NCBI RefSeq assembly: GCF_000517625.1
Contig: NZ_CP007055.1
Span: 248,001-312,000, forward strand
Source of the DNA: Halostagnicola larsenii XH-48
GTDB lineage: Archaea; Halobacteriota; Halobacteria; Halobacteriales; Natrialbaceae
DNA: 64,000 bases
Direction: 5' to 3'
The position numbers were made by a program, and so were the translations under genes. The notes beneath the pieces are model-generated. The model was not told the origin of the DNA. It ran no database searches and was given only the letters and a program-made list of their open reading frames with translations. Below are positions 17,485 to 27,543 of the stretch, piece after piece (the first letter of the stretch is position 1; each line of letters opens with the position of its first letter).

Positions 17485-18273
17485 ATGCACGACGGCGACT
17501 CCGGAACACGCCTCGAGCGAGCCGGGATCGGAGAGCACGCCCCGCGACAGCCCCTCGAGAGCCGCGCCGGTGCGGGATCGGTTTCTCGGGCGGCGCTCCA
17601 GCGCGATGCGTCGGTGCGCCAGTGGGGCGTCGTGACGCCGAGTGCGACCGTTATCGGCCGCGCGGACTCCCCCGAAGCGGAGCTTTCGGATCGCGTTCGC
17701 CGGCTCCACGACGAACAGCACGGGGCGACGCCCGGCTACGCCGAACGCGCCCACCGACTCGATCGCCTTCGGACGACCCAGGCGCTGTGTAACGCACTCG
17801 AGGTGACGCCGTGGCAACGCGACCTCGCGCTCGGCGTGATGGACGAGATCGATCTGACGGCGTTTGGCAGCCAGCGGGCTATTCCCAAGGTCGCACTGGT
17901 CGTCATCCGCCACGTCGTCGACCGCGACCGGCAGGCGTACTTCGGACTCGACGACATCGATGCGTCGACGCTGTCTGCCGATCGGATGGAGGACCTCTTC
18001 GGTCAGTACCGAGCCCACGACATCACCGACGAGCCGACGTTCGAGCGACTGGCGGCGGAACACGGTCTCGATACGACCAGCCTCAACCGGCTTCGGCGGG
18101 TCCTCGAGGAGCAACTCGAGGACGAACTCCCGGCCTACGGTCGAAATCCGTGGCGAGATCCGAACCTGCCGGCGACGACGGCGACCGACTCGAGCGACTC
18201 GACCGGATCCGCAGACGCCGGCGGAGCTGGCGAACCCGCCGGTTCGAGCGAGACCGACTCCGACGATAACTGA
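17485..18273 (+). CDS. Haloarchaeal DNA-directed RNA polymerase subunit epsilon
   Basis: 262 residues. The core from VRQWGVVTPSATVIGRADSPE (about residue 45) through HRLDRLRTTQALCNALEVTPWQRDLALGV and LTAFGSQRAIPKVALVVI matches the haloarchaeal protein called RNA polymerase epsilon subunit. The helical pairs resemble cyclin/TFB-like repeats (my inference), and its exact role at the polymerase is not established. Both ends are disordered and acidic. Start at 17485 (ATG) gives a normal length. Confidence 0.88.
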   Translation: MHDGDSGTRLERAGIGEHAPRQPLESRAGAGSVSRAALQRDASVRQWGVVTPSATVIGRADSPEAELSDRVRRLHDEQHGATPGYAERAHRLDRLRTTQALCNALEVTPWQRDLALGVMDEIDLTAFGSQRAIPKVALVVIRHVVDRDRQAYFGLDDIDASTLSADRMEDLFGQYRAHDITDEPTFERLAAEHGLDTTSLNRLRRVLEEQLEDELPAYGRNPWRDPNLPATTATDSSDSTGSADAGGAGEPAGSSETDSDDN

Positions 18274-18400
18274 CATCCGGATCACCCCGACTCGTTTCGA
18301 CTGGTTCGTAGCTGCTCTCCGATCCCCTCGTCAGAGGGCGACTCGCGACCGGGGTTTCCGGGAGCTATCGACTTTTCCGTGACGGGCCGTTAGGACGGCC

Positions 18401-19027
18401 ATGAGCGAGACACCGGACCGATTGACCGTCTACTCCGACTACGTCTGCCCGTTTTGTTATCTCGGTAGAGCGTCGCTCGAGCGCTACCGCGAGCGCCGGG
18501 AGGAACCGCTCGAACTCGAGTGGCATCCGTTCGACCTCCGCCGGGACAAGCGAAACCCCGACGGATCGATCGATCACTCGGCCGAGGACGGCAAGGACGA
18601 CGCCTATTTCGAACAGGCGAAACAGAACGTCAGACGGCTGCAAGAAGAATACGACGTCGAAATGGCACAGGAACTCGCGACCGAGATCGACTCGCTGCCG
18701 GCGCAGATGGCCTCGTGGTACGTCCAGACCGAATACCCCGACCAGTGGGAGGCGTTCGATCAAGCTATTTTCGACGCGCTCTGGATAGACGGGCGCGACA
18801 TCGGCGATGCGGACGTTCTCGCGGATCTCGCGTCGAGCGTCGACCTTCCCCCGGAGGAAATTCGAACCGCGAGCGAGGACGACGACCTCCAGCGCGAACT
18901 CGAGGATCGCTTCGATCGAGCCTATCGCCAGCGAATCACCGGCGTTCCGACGTTCGTCGCCGACGGGAACGCGGCCAGCGGCGCGCTTCCGCCGGATCAC
19001 CTCCAGCGGCTCGTCGAGGGTTCCTAA
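18401..19027 (+). CDS. DsbA family protein (FrnE-like thioredoxin-fold oxidoreductase)
   Basis: 208 residues. DYVCPFCYLGRASLERY puts a CxxC active site (CPFC, residues 16-19) at the start of the thioredoxin fold, followed by a helical insertion and the cis-Pro loop ITGVPTFVADG near residue 187. This is the FrnE/DsbA COG2761 architecture: cytoplasmic, no signal peptide, acting as thiol oxidoreductase or isomerase. Convergent with NAD kinase, 51 bases between stops. Confidence 0.92.
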   Translation: MSETPDRLTVYSDYVCPFCYLGRASLERYRERREEPLELEWHPFDLRRDKRNPDGSIDHSAEDGKDDAYFEQAKQNVRRLQEEYDVEMAQELATEIDSLPAQMASWYVQTEYPDQWEAFDQAIFDALWIDGRDIGDADVLADLASSVDLPPEEIRTASEDDDLQRELEDRFDRAYRQRITGVPTFVADGNAASGALPPDHLQRLVEGS

Positions 19028-19078
19028 CTCCGTTTCCAGCGGCTCGTCGACGGATCCGATTTCCGCCCGAACGGAATC

Positions 19079-19921
19079 TCACTCGAGTTTCTCGAGCGCC
19101 CCGAAGAAGTTCACCGGCGGCCCTGCGAGCGTCACCGGATCGTCGGCCGTGGTCACCGTTACCGACGCCGGTGGCTCGAGTCGCTGTCTGTTGCGGCCGT
19201 CGCTGATCGCGTAGGCCGTCTCGGCGTCGCGGACGGTGAGCGTGAGTTCGCTCGTATTGTCGATGACCAGCGGCGGCATCGGGTCGGCCGCGGCCATCTG
19301 GGTAACGACGAGGGCGTCGACCGACGGGCGAACCAGCGGGCCGCCCTCGCTCAGGTTGTAGGCGGTCGATCCGGTCGGCGTTGCGACCAGAACGCCGTCG
19401 GCGTGGCTTTCGGCGTACCGTTGGCCGTCGACGCGGATATCGATCGTCGCACCGCCGCCGCTTCCCCGCTTTGGCCCGTGGACCACCACCTCGTTGAGCG
19501 CCGGCTCGAGCGTCCACCCCTCGCCGCTGGCTCGGAGTCGTTTCACGGCTCGGCCGCCGATTTCGCCGGTCTCGTGGCGTTCGGCGACGAGAGCCGTGAC
19601 CGCCTCGACCGCGTTCTCCGGGGCGACGGCGTTGAGAAATCCGACTTCGCCGAGGTTGACGCCGACGATGGGCGCGCCGCCGGCCTCGCGGGCGACGAAC
19701 AGGAACGTTCCGTCGCCGCCGATGCTCACGACGAGGTCGAACCCGTTCATCTCCGCTACGGAAACGCAGCGCTCGCCGATCGCCGCTCCGGTCTCGTCGT
19801 CGACGGCGGCCGCCACGCCGTTGCGCTCGAGCGCGTCGACGAGCTGTGTCGCGAGAGACTGCGCTCGGTCGTTGTTTCGTTGGGCGACGATCCCGACCGT
19901 GACTTCGTCCTCGGCGTCCAT
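19079..19921 (-). CDS. nadK: NAD(+) kinase
   Basis: 280 residues. GGDGT within VSIGGDGTFLFVAREA (residues 66-81) is the catalytic NAD/diacylglycerol-kinase motif; NEVVVHG and HADGVLVATPTGSTAYNLSEGGP are the other NAD kinase signatures. It makes NADP from NAD and ATP in the cytoplasm. Together with NadE, PncB and a nicotinamidase-like gene elsewhere in this window it covers late steps of NAD(P) metabolism. ATG at 19921. Confidence 0.95.
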   Translation of the reverse strand: MDAEDEVTVGIVAQRNNDRAQSLATQLVDALERNGVAAAVDDETGAAIGERCVSVAEMNGFDLVVSIGGDGTFLFVAREAGGAPIVGVNLGEVGFLNAVAPENAVEAVTALVAERHETGEIGGRAVKRLRASGEGWTLEPALNEVVVHGPKRGSGGGATIDIRVDGQRYAESHADGVLVATPTGSTAYNLSEGGPLVRPSVDALVVTQMAAADPMPPLVIDNTSELTLTVRDAETAYAISDGRNRQRLEPPASVTVTTADDPVTLAGPPVNFFGALEKLE

Positions 19922-20121
19922 CGTCGCCGGCTACCCGCCCCGTAGCAAAAAACCCACTCGTTCCGCGGTGTGCTCGTAGGCCGTCGCCCGGCCTGGATCG
20001 GCGTATCGATGGGCAGATATCGTCGAACGGAATCCGCTCTCGCAGTTCGATACGGCCGTAATCGGTTGTTAGTGTCGTGTTCGCGGTCCATACTTTTCCG
20101 GCATCGATCTAATGCCAGCGC

Positions 20122-20370
20122 ATGGCCCAACGAACGACGGCTGACCAGACGATGTCGCGAACGGAGCTTGGGACGTACCTCGTCGAACTCGCCGACGAAT
20201 TCGAACGAGGTGACCAGGACGTCGCCGTGAGCGTCGGAAACAAGACAGTAACGCTACACCCGCCCGACGATGTCTCCGTCTCTATCGATGTCGTCGAACA
20301 ATCGTCGATGCTCCGCGGACAGCGAGAGACGGTTGATATTCAACTGAGCTGGAAACCTGAAAGCGGATAG
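20122..20370 (+). CDS. Amphi-Trp domain protein
   Basis: 82 residues. MSRTELGTYLVELADEFERGDQDVAVSVGNKTVTLHPPD...VSIDVVEQSSMLRGQRETVDIQLSWKP is the amphi-Trp domain (amphipathic helix followed by beta strands with a conserved Trp, here in LSWKP). Function is unknown. It lies 88 bases before a universal stress gene on the same strand, suggesting a shared stress setting. Confidence 0.85.
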   Translation: MAQRTTADQTMSRTELGTYLVELADEFERGDQDVAVSVGNKTVTLHPPDDVSVSIDVVEQSSMLRGQRETVDIQLSWKPESG

Positions 20371-20457
20371 ACCGTTTCGGTTTCCGTGAGAATTGGCGAA
20401 GCGGACACCGGATCGGAGTAAGAAGTTCTTTTTCCCCTCGCGCCAGAAGTTCGGCTA

Positions 20458-20886
20458 ATGTACGAGACGATCCTCTTTCCAACTGACGGAAGTGATCACA
20501 GCGCGACCGTCGCCGAGCACGCCGTCGACATCGCCGAAACGCGAAACGCAGCGCTTCACGTGCTCTCGGTCGTCGATGATCGCGCCTTTCTGGTCCTCGA
20601 CGACGACCGCGTCGAGGGCGTACGCGCGGACCTCGAGGAAAACGCACTCGAGGCGACCGATCGAGGGGCAACGCGTGCGAGCGAACGCGGCCTCGAGACC
20701 GAGACGGCCATTCAAACCGGTAATCCAGCCGAATGTATTCTCGAGTACGCCGACGAGCACGGAATCGATCTCGTCGTCATGGGGACCAGCGGCGACGACT
20801 ACGAGAACAACGTCGTCGGGAGCGTCTCCCAGCGCGTCGTCCGCTCGGCTTCGGTCCCGGTTTTGACGATCGGCCCTGACGCCTGA
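20458..20886 (+). CDS. Universal stress protein (UspA family)
   Basis: 142 residues, a single Usp domain. MYETILFPTDGSDHS starts the first strand; the ATP-binding motif at the end reads GTSGDDYENNVVGSVSQRVVRSASVPVLTI, the usual G-2x-G-9x-G(S/T) pattern. Cytoplasmic nucleotide-binding stress protein. The ATG at 20458 is directly the first strand, as normal. Confidence 0.95.
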   Translation: MYETILFPTDGSDHSATVAEHAVDIAETRNAALHVLSVVDDRAFLVLDDDRVEGVRADLEENALEATDRGATRASERGLETETAIQTGNPAECILEYADEHGIDLVVMGTSGDDYENNVVGSVSQRVVRSASVPVLTIGPDA

Positions 20887-20997
20887 TCGCTCTTTTCCCG
20901 GGCGATCGGCGCGTGTCTGTCACGTGTGGCTGTTCTGATCGTATGTTGATACGGTCGACGAGTACATTGATATACGATGGCGCTAAACGCTGGATAG

Positions 20998-22302
20998 ATG
21001 CGCCGTTCGATCGTTATCGGGATCGTTCTGCTCGCTGTCGCGTTTCTGTTTATTGGCGGTCCCTCCCTATTTTTGTCGTCCTCGACCGGCGATGTCGCTC
21101 CCGAGTCAGAAGACCGACCGGAACCGCAGATACACTCCTTCGAGGACGTTGATAGTGGGATCTGGCCGTATCTGAGTCCGCGCCAGGACCACGTCAAACG
21201 GAGCCCGATCAACGTCATCGTCCGCGGCGAGAGTGAAGAAATAGTCGAGTTGCTGACCGAAGAGGCCGAGGGCGACTGGGAAGAACTGGACGAGAACGAG
21301 ACGGCGGCGGACTCCGATACATACCCCTTCTTCGACGACGATGAACAGTATGCCACGGGGACCGAGTGGGGCGAAACCACGGGTGCGACCCGGTACGCTT
21401 GGGTCGACCCCGGCGAGGAGAGCGAACCCTACTGGACGACAGAAACGCTGCAGGTCGATGACGGAGACTACTACGGCGAACGCATGCACATTCGCCTCTA
21501 CGAGGCACCCGACAGCGACGACGACTGGGTCGCGATGCAGACCCACACCGAACACTTCGACTGGTTCACGCTTCGCCACCGCGTCGACGGTTCCGAACGG
21601 GCCCAACTGAAGGTCGAGTCGGAGTTTATGGAACTCCCCAGCGTCGATAGTCAGGAAGACGTTCAACGAATCAATCTCGAGAACTCCGGCCCATCGGATG
21701 CCGACGGGTGGGCGACCGTCGTGGATTTGCTCGGGATGGCGCTCACACCGGTTGCAATCGGTCTCGCGAGTCAACAAACGATGCGAGAGCGGACTCCGGA
21801 TAGCATCGACAAGTACCTCACGGAGTCGGACTGGCGCAGGATAGAGGCCGCGGCCGGTCGGATCGAAGCCGGTCACATCGTCCTCTCGCTGAGCATCCTC
21901 GCGATGTTTCTCGGGGTTCGGGTTACTGGTATCGCCCTCGAGCGCTCCGTAGATATGCTGACGATGCACATGATCGCGGCGTTGCTCTACCCGGTCATCG
22001 CCGTCGGAATTCCCGTCGTGACGTACTTGATCGCGCGCGGACTCACCCGCCGACTCGACGCTGCGATAACTGGCTCCGGGGCACTGATCCTCGCAATCTG
22101 GCTCGATTACGGTCTGATGAACGTCGATTCGCTAGCCGTCGACGTGGTCGGACAGCGAATCCTCGTCGTCGTCGCGCTGGGCTTGATCGCAGGCGGCGCG
22201 GCCAAGCGCGCCACTCGAGAGTCATGGCTGAACGACCTCCTCGTCGTCGGCGTGGTCATGTGGGTGTTGCTGTTGGGCGGGACGCTGTTTGGTTACTTCT
22301 GA
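20998..22302 (+). CDS. Polytopic membrane protein with extracellular N-terminal domain (weak LssY_C resemblance)
   Basis: 434 residues: one N-terminal membrane segment (6-27), a soluble acidic domain (about 30-240) and some six membrane segments to the end. In the soluble domain KRSPINVIVRGESEEIVELL and later GERMHIRLYEAP...MQTHTEHFDWFTLRHRVDG resemble the LssY C-terminal domain layout, but only weakly. The function is unknown. ATG at 20998. No operon partner on this strand. A genuine gene by codon use and composition. Confidence 0.75.
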   Translation: MRRSIVIGIVLLAVAFLFIGGPSLFLSSSTGDVAPESEDRPEPQIHSFEDVDSGIWPYLSPRQDHVKRSPINVIVRGESEEIVELLTEEAEGDWEELDENETAADSDTYPFFDDDEQYATGTEWGETTGATRYAWVDPGEESEPYWTTETLQVDDGDYYGERMHIRLYEAPDSDDDWVAMQTHTEHFDWFTLRHRVDGSERAQLKVESEFMELPSVDSQEDVQRINLENSGPSDADGWATVVDLLGMALTPVAIGLASQQTMRERTPDSIDKYLTESDWRRIEAAAGRIEAGHIVLSLSILAMFLGVRVTGIALERSVDMLTMHMIAALLYPVIAVGIPVVTYLIARGLTRRLDAAITGSGALILAIWLDYGLMNVDSLAVDVVGQRILVVVALGLIAGGAAKRATRESWLNDLLVVGVVMWVLLLGGTLFGYF

Positions 22303-22494
22303 GACGGAACATTCTCGAGTCAGTAAGGATAGACGGTCTATGAGACGTCCGCGCAGTCGGTTCGGTGCTTTCTTCCGAGGCTTCGAACGCATCAGCGCCG
22401 TTCGAGAGATCGTGTTACGATAGCTTGGGGTCGAAACGCTTGCGTGGTCCGCGTTCGATACTTCGTTTCGCGATCCGCGTTCGCAGTTCCGTCG

Positions 22495-23148
22495 TTACCA
22501 GGCCGACCAGGCTGTCGTCGTCTCGTCGTAGGCGTAGACACGTTGTGCGTCCTTCGCGAGGACGATGTCGCCCTCGAGTTCGTTGCGGTCGCGCTCGTAG
22601 CCGCTCGCGTCGTCCCGGACGACGAAGGCGTCGATTTCGAACTCGTCGTCGCCGAAGGTCTCGACCGTCCCGACCTCGAACTCGTAATCGCCGGGGACGT
22701 AGACGGTGATACTTCTGCTGTCGTCGTGGGAGCCGTCCTGAGGGTGGACCGTCACGTCGACCGAGACGTTGTCCACTTCGCGCGTCCAGACGGTCTCGAC
22801 GTCTTCTGCAGCGGCGGCCTCGCGGCGGCGTTGCTCGGGGAGTTCGATGCTAGTCACGCGAACCGTCGAGAGCACTTCGTCGGTCTCGAGGATGAACTCG
22901 TCGCCCGTCTCGATAGTCTCGTCTTCGGGCGTCGTGACGTTCGCGGTGAAGGACTCGCCGTCCTGGGAGACGACGACGTCGAGGGTGACTTCGCGATCCG
23001 GTTCCGGTTGGATCTTGTGGACGTGGTTGCACTCGCTACAGCGGACGGTGATGCTGCCGCCGCCCGGCGAGAGCACCTCGTGGACCGTCTCGAGTTCCGG
23101 AGAACACGAGGGGCAGGTCGTCGGGAGCCGATCGGGTATATCGCTCAT
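22495..23148 (-). CDS. HVO_0476 family zinc finger protein
   Basis: 217 residues. Two CxxC pairs, CPSC (residues 12-15) and CSEC (about 37-40), form a zinc ribbon as in transcription-factor-like proteins; behind it lie beta-rich repeats (REVTLDVVVSQDGESFTANV ... VDVTVHPQDG). I recall this as the haloarchaeal HVO_0476 family; role unknown, probably nucleic-acid linked. It lies 57 bases past the M29-like peptidase (23206-24162) in the leftward direction and may be co-transcribed with it. Confidence 0.88.
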   Translation of the reverse strand: MSDIPDRLPTTCPSCSPELETVHEVLSPGGGSITVRCSECNHVHKIQPEPDREVTLDVVVSQDGESFTANVTTPEDETIETGDEFILETDEVLSTVRVTSIELPEQRRREAAAAEDVETVWTREVDNVSVDVTVHPQDGSHDDSRSITVYVPGDYEFEVGTVETFGDDEFEIDAFVVRDDASGYERDRNELEGDIVLAKDAQRVYAYDETTTAWSAW

Positions 23149-23205
23149 GAACCGACGTAGGAGCCAGCACCCTAAAAGGTGCGTGAACCTGACCGTAACT
23201 CTCCG

Positions 23206-24162
23206 TCAGCGAGATCCTCCCGCGGGGAGTTCGACTTCGTCGCCGTCGGCGAACACCGTCGGCTCGCGGATGATTCCGTCCAGGTGGATCGGCGCGTCGA
23301 CGTCGCCGCCGATACCCGCATCGTCCCCGATGGCGATGTGGACCGTGCCGCCGGCTTTCTCGTCGAGCAACACGGAGCCGACCAGTTCGGTGACCGCGAC
23401 GTTCGTCCCGATCCCCAGTTCCGCGAGGTTGTACGCCGCCTCGCCGACTTCCTCGGCGGCGTTCTCGACCGTCGACCGAATTTCGTCGTCGGAGATGTCC
23501 GTCACGAATCCGTCTTCGACCTCGAAGGTCAGCGTCCGGCCGTCCTCGAGCAACCCGTGGGGCATCATCGTGCCGTCGACGACGAACGTTCCCTCGGCCG
23601 TCTCGGGGCTGACGAACACCTCTCCGGCGGGCAGATTCGACATCGCGCCGGGTTCGTGGACGATGCCGGTATCCGAGCGGAACTCGCGGTCGCCGATTTC
23701 GAACGCGATGTCGGTTCCCGCCGCGGCCGTCACTCGAATCTCGTCCGCGCCGTCGACCTGCTCGCGGACGGCTTCGCAGTGGGCGGCGATGGTGTCATAA
23801 TCGGCCTCGAGACCGGCGACGAATACTTCCTCGGTGATCCCCGGGAGCGTCGCGACTCGAGCGCCGGCGTCGTTCGCGTCGGTCCGCGCTCGCGTGTGAC
23901 TCAAACTCTTCGTCGTCGGGGCCAGGACGACGTCGGCTCCGGCCATCGCCGCCGCGACGGGTTCGGGCGGTTCCGCGCCGTGGGTTTCTCCGGGCGGGTA
24001 TCGGACGAACGCGACGTCGTCGGTTCGCTCGAGTGCGGCCTCGTAGAGGGCGTTCGCGATCGATTCACGATTGCTATCTGTGACGATCGAACAGGACTCG
24101 TCGGATCGGACGTCGAGACACTGTCGAATCGCTGTTTCGGCGGGCGTTCGAAGGTCTGCCAT
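23206..24162 (-). CDS. M29-type (AmpS-like) aminopeptidase, divergent
   Basis: 318 residues from ATG 24162. The segment NLPAGEVFVSPETAEGTFVVDG (about residue 175) and the end ELGIGTN...VLLDEKAGGTVHIAIGDDAG mirror the metal-binding blocks of M29 aminopeptidases, also seen in the gene at 5327, but the N-terminal half is shorter. It belongs to the leucyl aminopeptidase (aminopeptidase T)-like haloarchaeal proteins. An upstream in-frame stretch as far as 25053 is the shadow of GAPDH and is excluded. Confidence 0.88.
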   Translation of the reverse strand: MADLRTPAETAIRQCLDVRSDESCSIVTDSNRESIANALYEAALERTDDVAFVRYPPGETHGAEPPEPVAAAMAGADVVLAPTTKSLSHTRARTDANDAGARVATLPGITEEVFVAGLEADYDTIAAHCEAVREQVDGADEIRVTAAAGTDIAFEIGDREFRSDTGIVHEPGAMSNLPAGEVFVSPETAEGTFVVDGTMMPHGLLEDGRTLTFEVEDGFVTDISDDEIRSTVENAAEEVGEAAYNLAELGIGTNVAVTELVGSVLLDEKAGGTVHIAIGDDAGIGGDVDAPIHLDGIIREPTVFADGDEVELPAGGSR

Positions 24163-24387
24163 ACCTGTGCGTGTGTGCAGTACGCCGAAAGGTCTTGCTC
24201 TCTCGGCGTTCGAAACGTCTCGACGGTGCGGAAACACGACCCGAAGATATCGATTGAAAAAGCCATCCGCGATGACGAGCCGACGGGATGAACCGAAGAT
24301 GATGGCTCGAGTACAAACTCCGAAACGAGTAAAAACCGGCGGAGAAGGCTCGAAACGATTATCCGCTTCGGTAGTGGATTCGGACGT

Positions 24388-25401
24388 ATGATACAGGTCG
24401 CGATCAACGGCTACGGGACGATTGGCAAACGCGTCGCAGACGCCGTCCGGGAACAGCCCGATATGGAGGTCCTCGGCGTCGCCAAGACGCGCCCGAACTT
24501 CGAGGCCGAAACCGCCGTCAAGAAGGGGTATCCGCTTTACGCCGCGATCGAAGAACGCGCCGACTGGTTCGCCGAGGCCGGCCTCGAGATCGCGGGTCCG
24601 GTCGAGGACCTCGTCGAGAGGGCGGACATCGTCGTCGACGCGACGCCGTCGGGGATCGGTGCCGAGAACAAGTCGCTCTACGAGGAGTACGACACGCCGG
24701 CGCTCTATCAGGGCGGCGAGGACGCGGATCTGGTGGACGCAAGCTTCAACGCGCGCTCGAACTTCGAGGCGGCGACGGGGGCCCAACACGTCCGGGTCGT
24801 CTCCTGTAACACGACCGGTCTCTCTCGCGTCATCGCACCGCTTCAGGAGGCATACGGCGTCGAGAAAGTTCGCGCGACGCTGGTTCGACGCGGCGGCGAT
24901 CCCGGTCAGACCTCCCGCGGTCCGATCAACGACATCCTCCCGGATCCGGTCACGATTCCGTCCCACCACGGCCCCGACGTCGAGACGATCTTCCCCGATC
25001 TCGACATCGACACGCTCGGGATGAAGGTGCCCGCCACCCTGATGCACATGCACAGTTTGAACGTCACGCTCGAGTCGGCAGTCGATGCGGCCGACATTCG
25101 CGAACGCTTCGCCGACGAGTCGCGCCTGTTTTTGATCCCCGAGGCGATGTCGATCGACGGTAGCGGCAAACTAAAGGAGTACGCCCACGACGCGGGCCGA
25201 CCGCGAGGCGACCTCTGGGAGAACTGCATCTGGGAGGAATCCATCTCGACCGTCGGACGGGACTGTTATCTCTTCCAAGGAATTCACCAGGAGTCGGATG
25301 TCGTCCCCGAAAACGTCGACGCGATCCGGGCTGTACTCGGCGCCGCAGACGCCACTGAGAGTATCGAAACGACCAACGAGCACATAGGAATCGATTTCTA
25401 A
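24388..25401 (+). CDS. gap: Type II (archaeal) glyceraldehyde-3-phosphate dehydrogenase
   Basis: 337 residues. Rossmann start [17 protein letters not shown], catalytic Cys in SCNTTGLSR (about residue 140), and [17 protein letters not shown] and PSHHGPDV, all hallmarks of archaeal class II phosphorylating GAPDH. In haloarchaea the type II enzyme serves gluconeogenesis, with a bacterial-type enzyme for glycolysis (established for Haloferax). A TATA-like GATTATCC lies about 27 bases before the ATG. Next to it are an M29-like peptidase and Hsp20, unrelated. Confidence 0.96.
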   Translation: MIQVAINGYGTIGKRVADAVREQPDMEVLGVAKTRPNFEAETAVKKGYPLYAAIEERADWFAEAGLEIAGPVEDLVERADIVVDATPSGIGAENKSLYEEYDTPALYQGGEDADLVDASFNARSNFEAATGAQHVRVVSCNTTGLSRVIAPLQEAYGVEKVRATLVRRGGDPGQTSRGPINDILPDPVTIPSHHGPDVETIFPDLDIDTLGMKVPATLMHMHSLNVTLESAVDAADIRERFADESRLFLIPEAMSIDGSGKLKEYAHDAGRPRGDLWENCIWEESISTVGRDCYLFQGIHQESDVVPENVDAIRAVLGAADATESIETTNEHIGIDF

Positions 25402-25472
25402 AGGGAATTCGGGCGGACAGAACAATTCGTGTCGACAGAAAGTTTTTGCCGTGTGCCCCACTAGAGTGGATC

Positions 25473-25868
25473 ATGCGTCGAGATGATCGCGACGAACCCT
25501 TCGACGACCTCTTCCGTGAAATCGAGCGAATGATGAACGACATGATGAACGGTGCAGATGTCGATTTCGACTCTTCGAGCTCCGTTGAGAACGGTTTTGG
25601 ATCCGATACCCACGTCGACATTCACGAGACCGACGATGAACTCCGGGTCATCGCCGACCTCCCCGGTGTCGAAAAGAACAACATCGATCTCGAGTGCGAC
25701 GGCAAATCACTCACGATCTCCGCCCAGAGCCAACACCGACAGTACGACGAGCGCGTCTCGCTCCCACAGCGCGTCAACGAACACACCGCCGAGGCGACGT
25801 ACAACAACGGCATCCTCGAGGTCGTCTTCGAATCGGCCGAGAAGTCTTCAGACATCAGCCTCGAGTAA
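25473..25868 (+). CDS. Small heat shock protein (Hsp20/alpha-crystallin)
   Basis: 131 residues. A Met-rich acidic N-terminal arm (FREIERMMNDMMNG) precedes the alpha-crystallin domain from THVDIHETDDELRVIADLPGVEKNNIDLE to the NNGILEVVF motif. Forms oligomers that hold unfolding proteins. ATG at 25473; an in-frame extension to 25446 adds only nine residues and is less likely. Confidence 0.93.
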   Translation: MRRDDRDEPFDDLFREIERMMNDMMNGADVDFDSSSSVENGFGSDTHVDIHETDDELRVIADLPGVEKNNIDLECDGKSLTISAQSQHRQYDERVSLPQRVNEHTAEATYNNGILEVVFESAEKSSDISLE

Positions 25869-25948
25869 CTCCGTAACGGCGCCGATCTCGCTCGCATTTC
25901 CGGTCGAACAGCGGTTTCTTCTTGCAGGCTCTCTCGCGACTCGATTGA

Positions 25949-26818
25949 CTACTCTGCTCTCGAGCGTATCGCCTCGGCGAGTCGGTCGTAGAATCCGGGT
26001 TCGTACTTCGTCTCGTCGTCGATCGTCGGCCGGGCGTTCGTCTCGTTGACGACGACGCGGTCACCGCTTACGAGCAGGTCGACGCCGAGAAACGGGATCT
26101 CGAGTTCCCCCGCGACCGACTCGGCGAGGTCTCGCAGCGGTTTCGGAAGGTCGACGCCGGTCGCCGTGGCACCCCGGTGGACGTTGTGCTTCCACTGGCC
26201 CCGCGTCGCGGCCGCTTCGGGGAGCGTCCGTTCGACCGCCCCGACGTACTCCCCCTCGAGGACCATGACCCGATAGTCGACCGCCTCCGGCAGGTACTCC
26301 TGGACGAGAAACGATTTGTCGCCGGTGGCCCGGTAATCGTGTACCAGCGAGAGGTAATCACAGATTCCGAGGAACGAATCGAGGTCGTGGGCTTTCGCGA
26401 CGCCGGCCCCGCGCGTCGTCGAATTGGGTTTGACGACCACCGGCGGCTCGAATCGCTCGAAGACGGTGGTCAGGTCGGACTCGCTCACCTCGTTCGAGAC
26501 GTACACCGATTCGGGGACCGGAAGGTTCGTTCGCTCCAGTCGGGCGAGCACTTCGGCCTTGTTTCGCGAGGTCAACACCGTCTCGTGGTCGTTGAGCCAC
26601 GGAACCTCGAGCAGGGCGTCGGCGACTCCGCCTTCCATCAATCGGCCGGGATAGACGAACCCGACGTCGTACTCCGCTGGCGACCACGGCGCGTCCGCAC
26701 CCAGCGGAACCACGCGCTCGCGAACGGGGACGTGCTGGACGCTAATCCCTCGCTCGGCCAGCGGCTCTCGCATCCGCTGAAACGTCTCCTGATCGTTTGC
26801 GACCGCGAGATCGATCAT
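25949..26818 (-). CDS. RimK-like ATP-grasp ligase
   Basis: 289 residues of the ATP-grasp fold. FEPPVVVKPNSTTRGAGVAKA (about residues 123-143) is the ATP-binding strand and loop; FLVQEYLP, DYRVMVLEGEYVGAVER, and the metal-binding VNETNARPTIDDETK near 262 complete it. RimK and relatives join amino acids to a carboxylate (ribosomal S6, or LysX/ArgX and MptN/CofF in archaea). No lysine-synthesis or F420 genes are adjacent, so the substrate is open. Confidence 0.88.
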   Translation of the reverse strand: MIDLAVANDQETFQRMREPLAERGISVQHVPVRERVVPLGADAPWSPAEYDVGFVYPGRLMEGGVADALLEVPWLNDHETVLTSRNKAEVLARLERTNLPVPESVYVSNEVSESDLTTVFERFEPPVVVKPNSTTRGAGVAKAHDLDSFLGICDYLSLVHDYRATGDKSFLVQEYLPEAVDYRVMVLEGEYVGAVERTLPEAAATRGQWKHNVHRGATATGVDLPKPLRDLAESVAGELEIPFLGVDLLVSGDRVVVNETNARPTIDDETKYEPGFYDRLAEAIRSRAE

Positions 26819-26966
26819 ACTCGAGCGTGGGGAGCCGAGACAAAAAACGGTGGAGTATTCGTTCCGTGATCCTGCCTCGCGTGCCAGTCGCTCCCGGTGA
26901 ATCGACTGGTCACGAAACTACAGCGGGTGCTCACTCGTGGAGACGAAACCCAAAACAGCCCGGGTC

Positions 26967-27497
26967 TTACGCGATTAGTTCTTCTTCGCCACGCTCGACG
27001 ACGACGCGACACGGCGGCGAGATCTTGTTGTAGGATCGGCGGAGCGCGTCCTTCGCGAACTCGGCGTCCTCGACGTCACACCAGATCGTGAAGATGCGTT
27101 CGCCCTGCTGGATTCGGGCTGCCGTTCCGACGATCTTTCCGAACGACTGGCGCATCCCGTCGGAAACACGGTCCGCACCGGCACCGGTCGCCTGCTTGTT
27201 CTCCCGGATAACATGGTGGGGGAACTTGCGCAGGATCATCTTGTACTGGTGTTCGCCGGCGTTTTTCAGCATGTGGCGGTTCGCCGACAGTCGAGATGCC
27301 TCGAGCGATCCGTGACGGATCTGGCACTCTTCTTCGGTGACCAGACTGATCTGGACCGGATAGTCCTCGGGTTCGGCCGCGACGTCTCCCATCTTGTGCT
27401 GTGCGATTTTCGAGCCCGGAATGCCTGTGATATACTCCCGGCGGGTGTAGGCCGGTTTATCGATCTTCCGGTACATAGAGGCGGGTTTCTCTGACAT
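26967..27497 (-). CDS. rpl10e: Ribosomal protein L10e (uL16)
   Basis: 176 residues, the normal length. [71 protein letters not shown] and the [11 protein letters not shown] tail are unmistakable L10e. It binds 23S rRNA near the tRNA sites in the large subunit. Basic for a haloarchaeal protein, as expected. A TATA element lies 42 bases upstream, leaving a short leader. Confidence 0.97.
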   Translation of the reverse strand: MSEKPASMYRKIDKPAYTRREYITGIPGSKIAQHKMGDVAAEPEDYPVQISLVTEEECQIRHGSLEASRLSANRHMLKNAGEHQYKMILRKFPHHVIRENKQATGAGADRVSDGMRQSFGKIVGTAARIQQGERIFTIWCDVEDAEFAKDALRRSYNKISPPCRVVVERGEEELIA

Positions 27498-27534
27498 GGT
27501 TGTAGTTACTTACAAAAACGGAGTGTTACCGCGC

Positions 27535-27543
27535 GGATAAAGG
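27535..27543 (-). promoter_or_regulatory. TATA/BRE of rpl10e
   Basis: On the minus strand CGAAGCCTTTATCC holds an AT core preceded by a BRE-like CGAAG; about 42 bases before the ATG at 27497, with the leader GTTTTTGTAAGTAACTACAA between. Confidence 0.5.

Noticed and set aside
24163-25053. In-frame 297-residue upstream extension of the M29-like peptidase
   Set aside because: Lies antisense to GAPDH; composition is that of a shadow frame and the peptidase family start matches ATG 24162.
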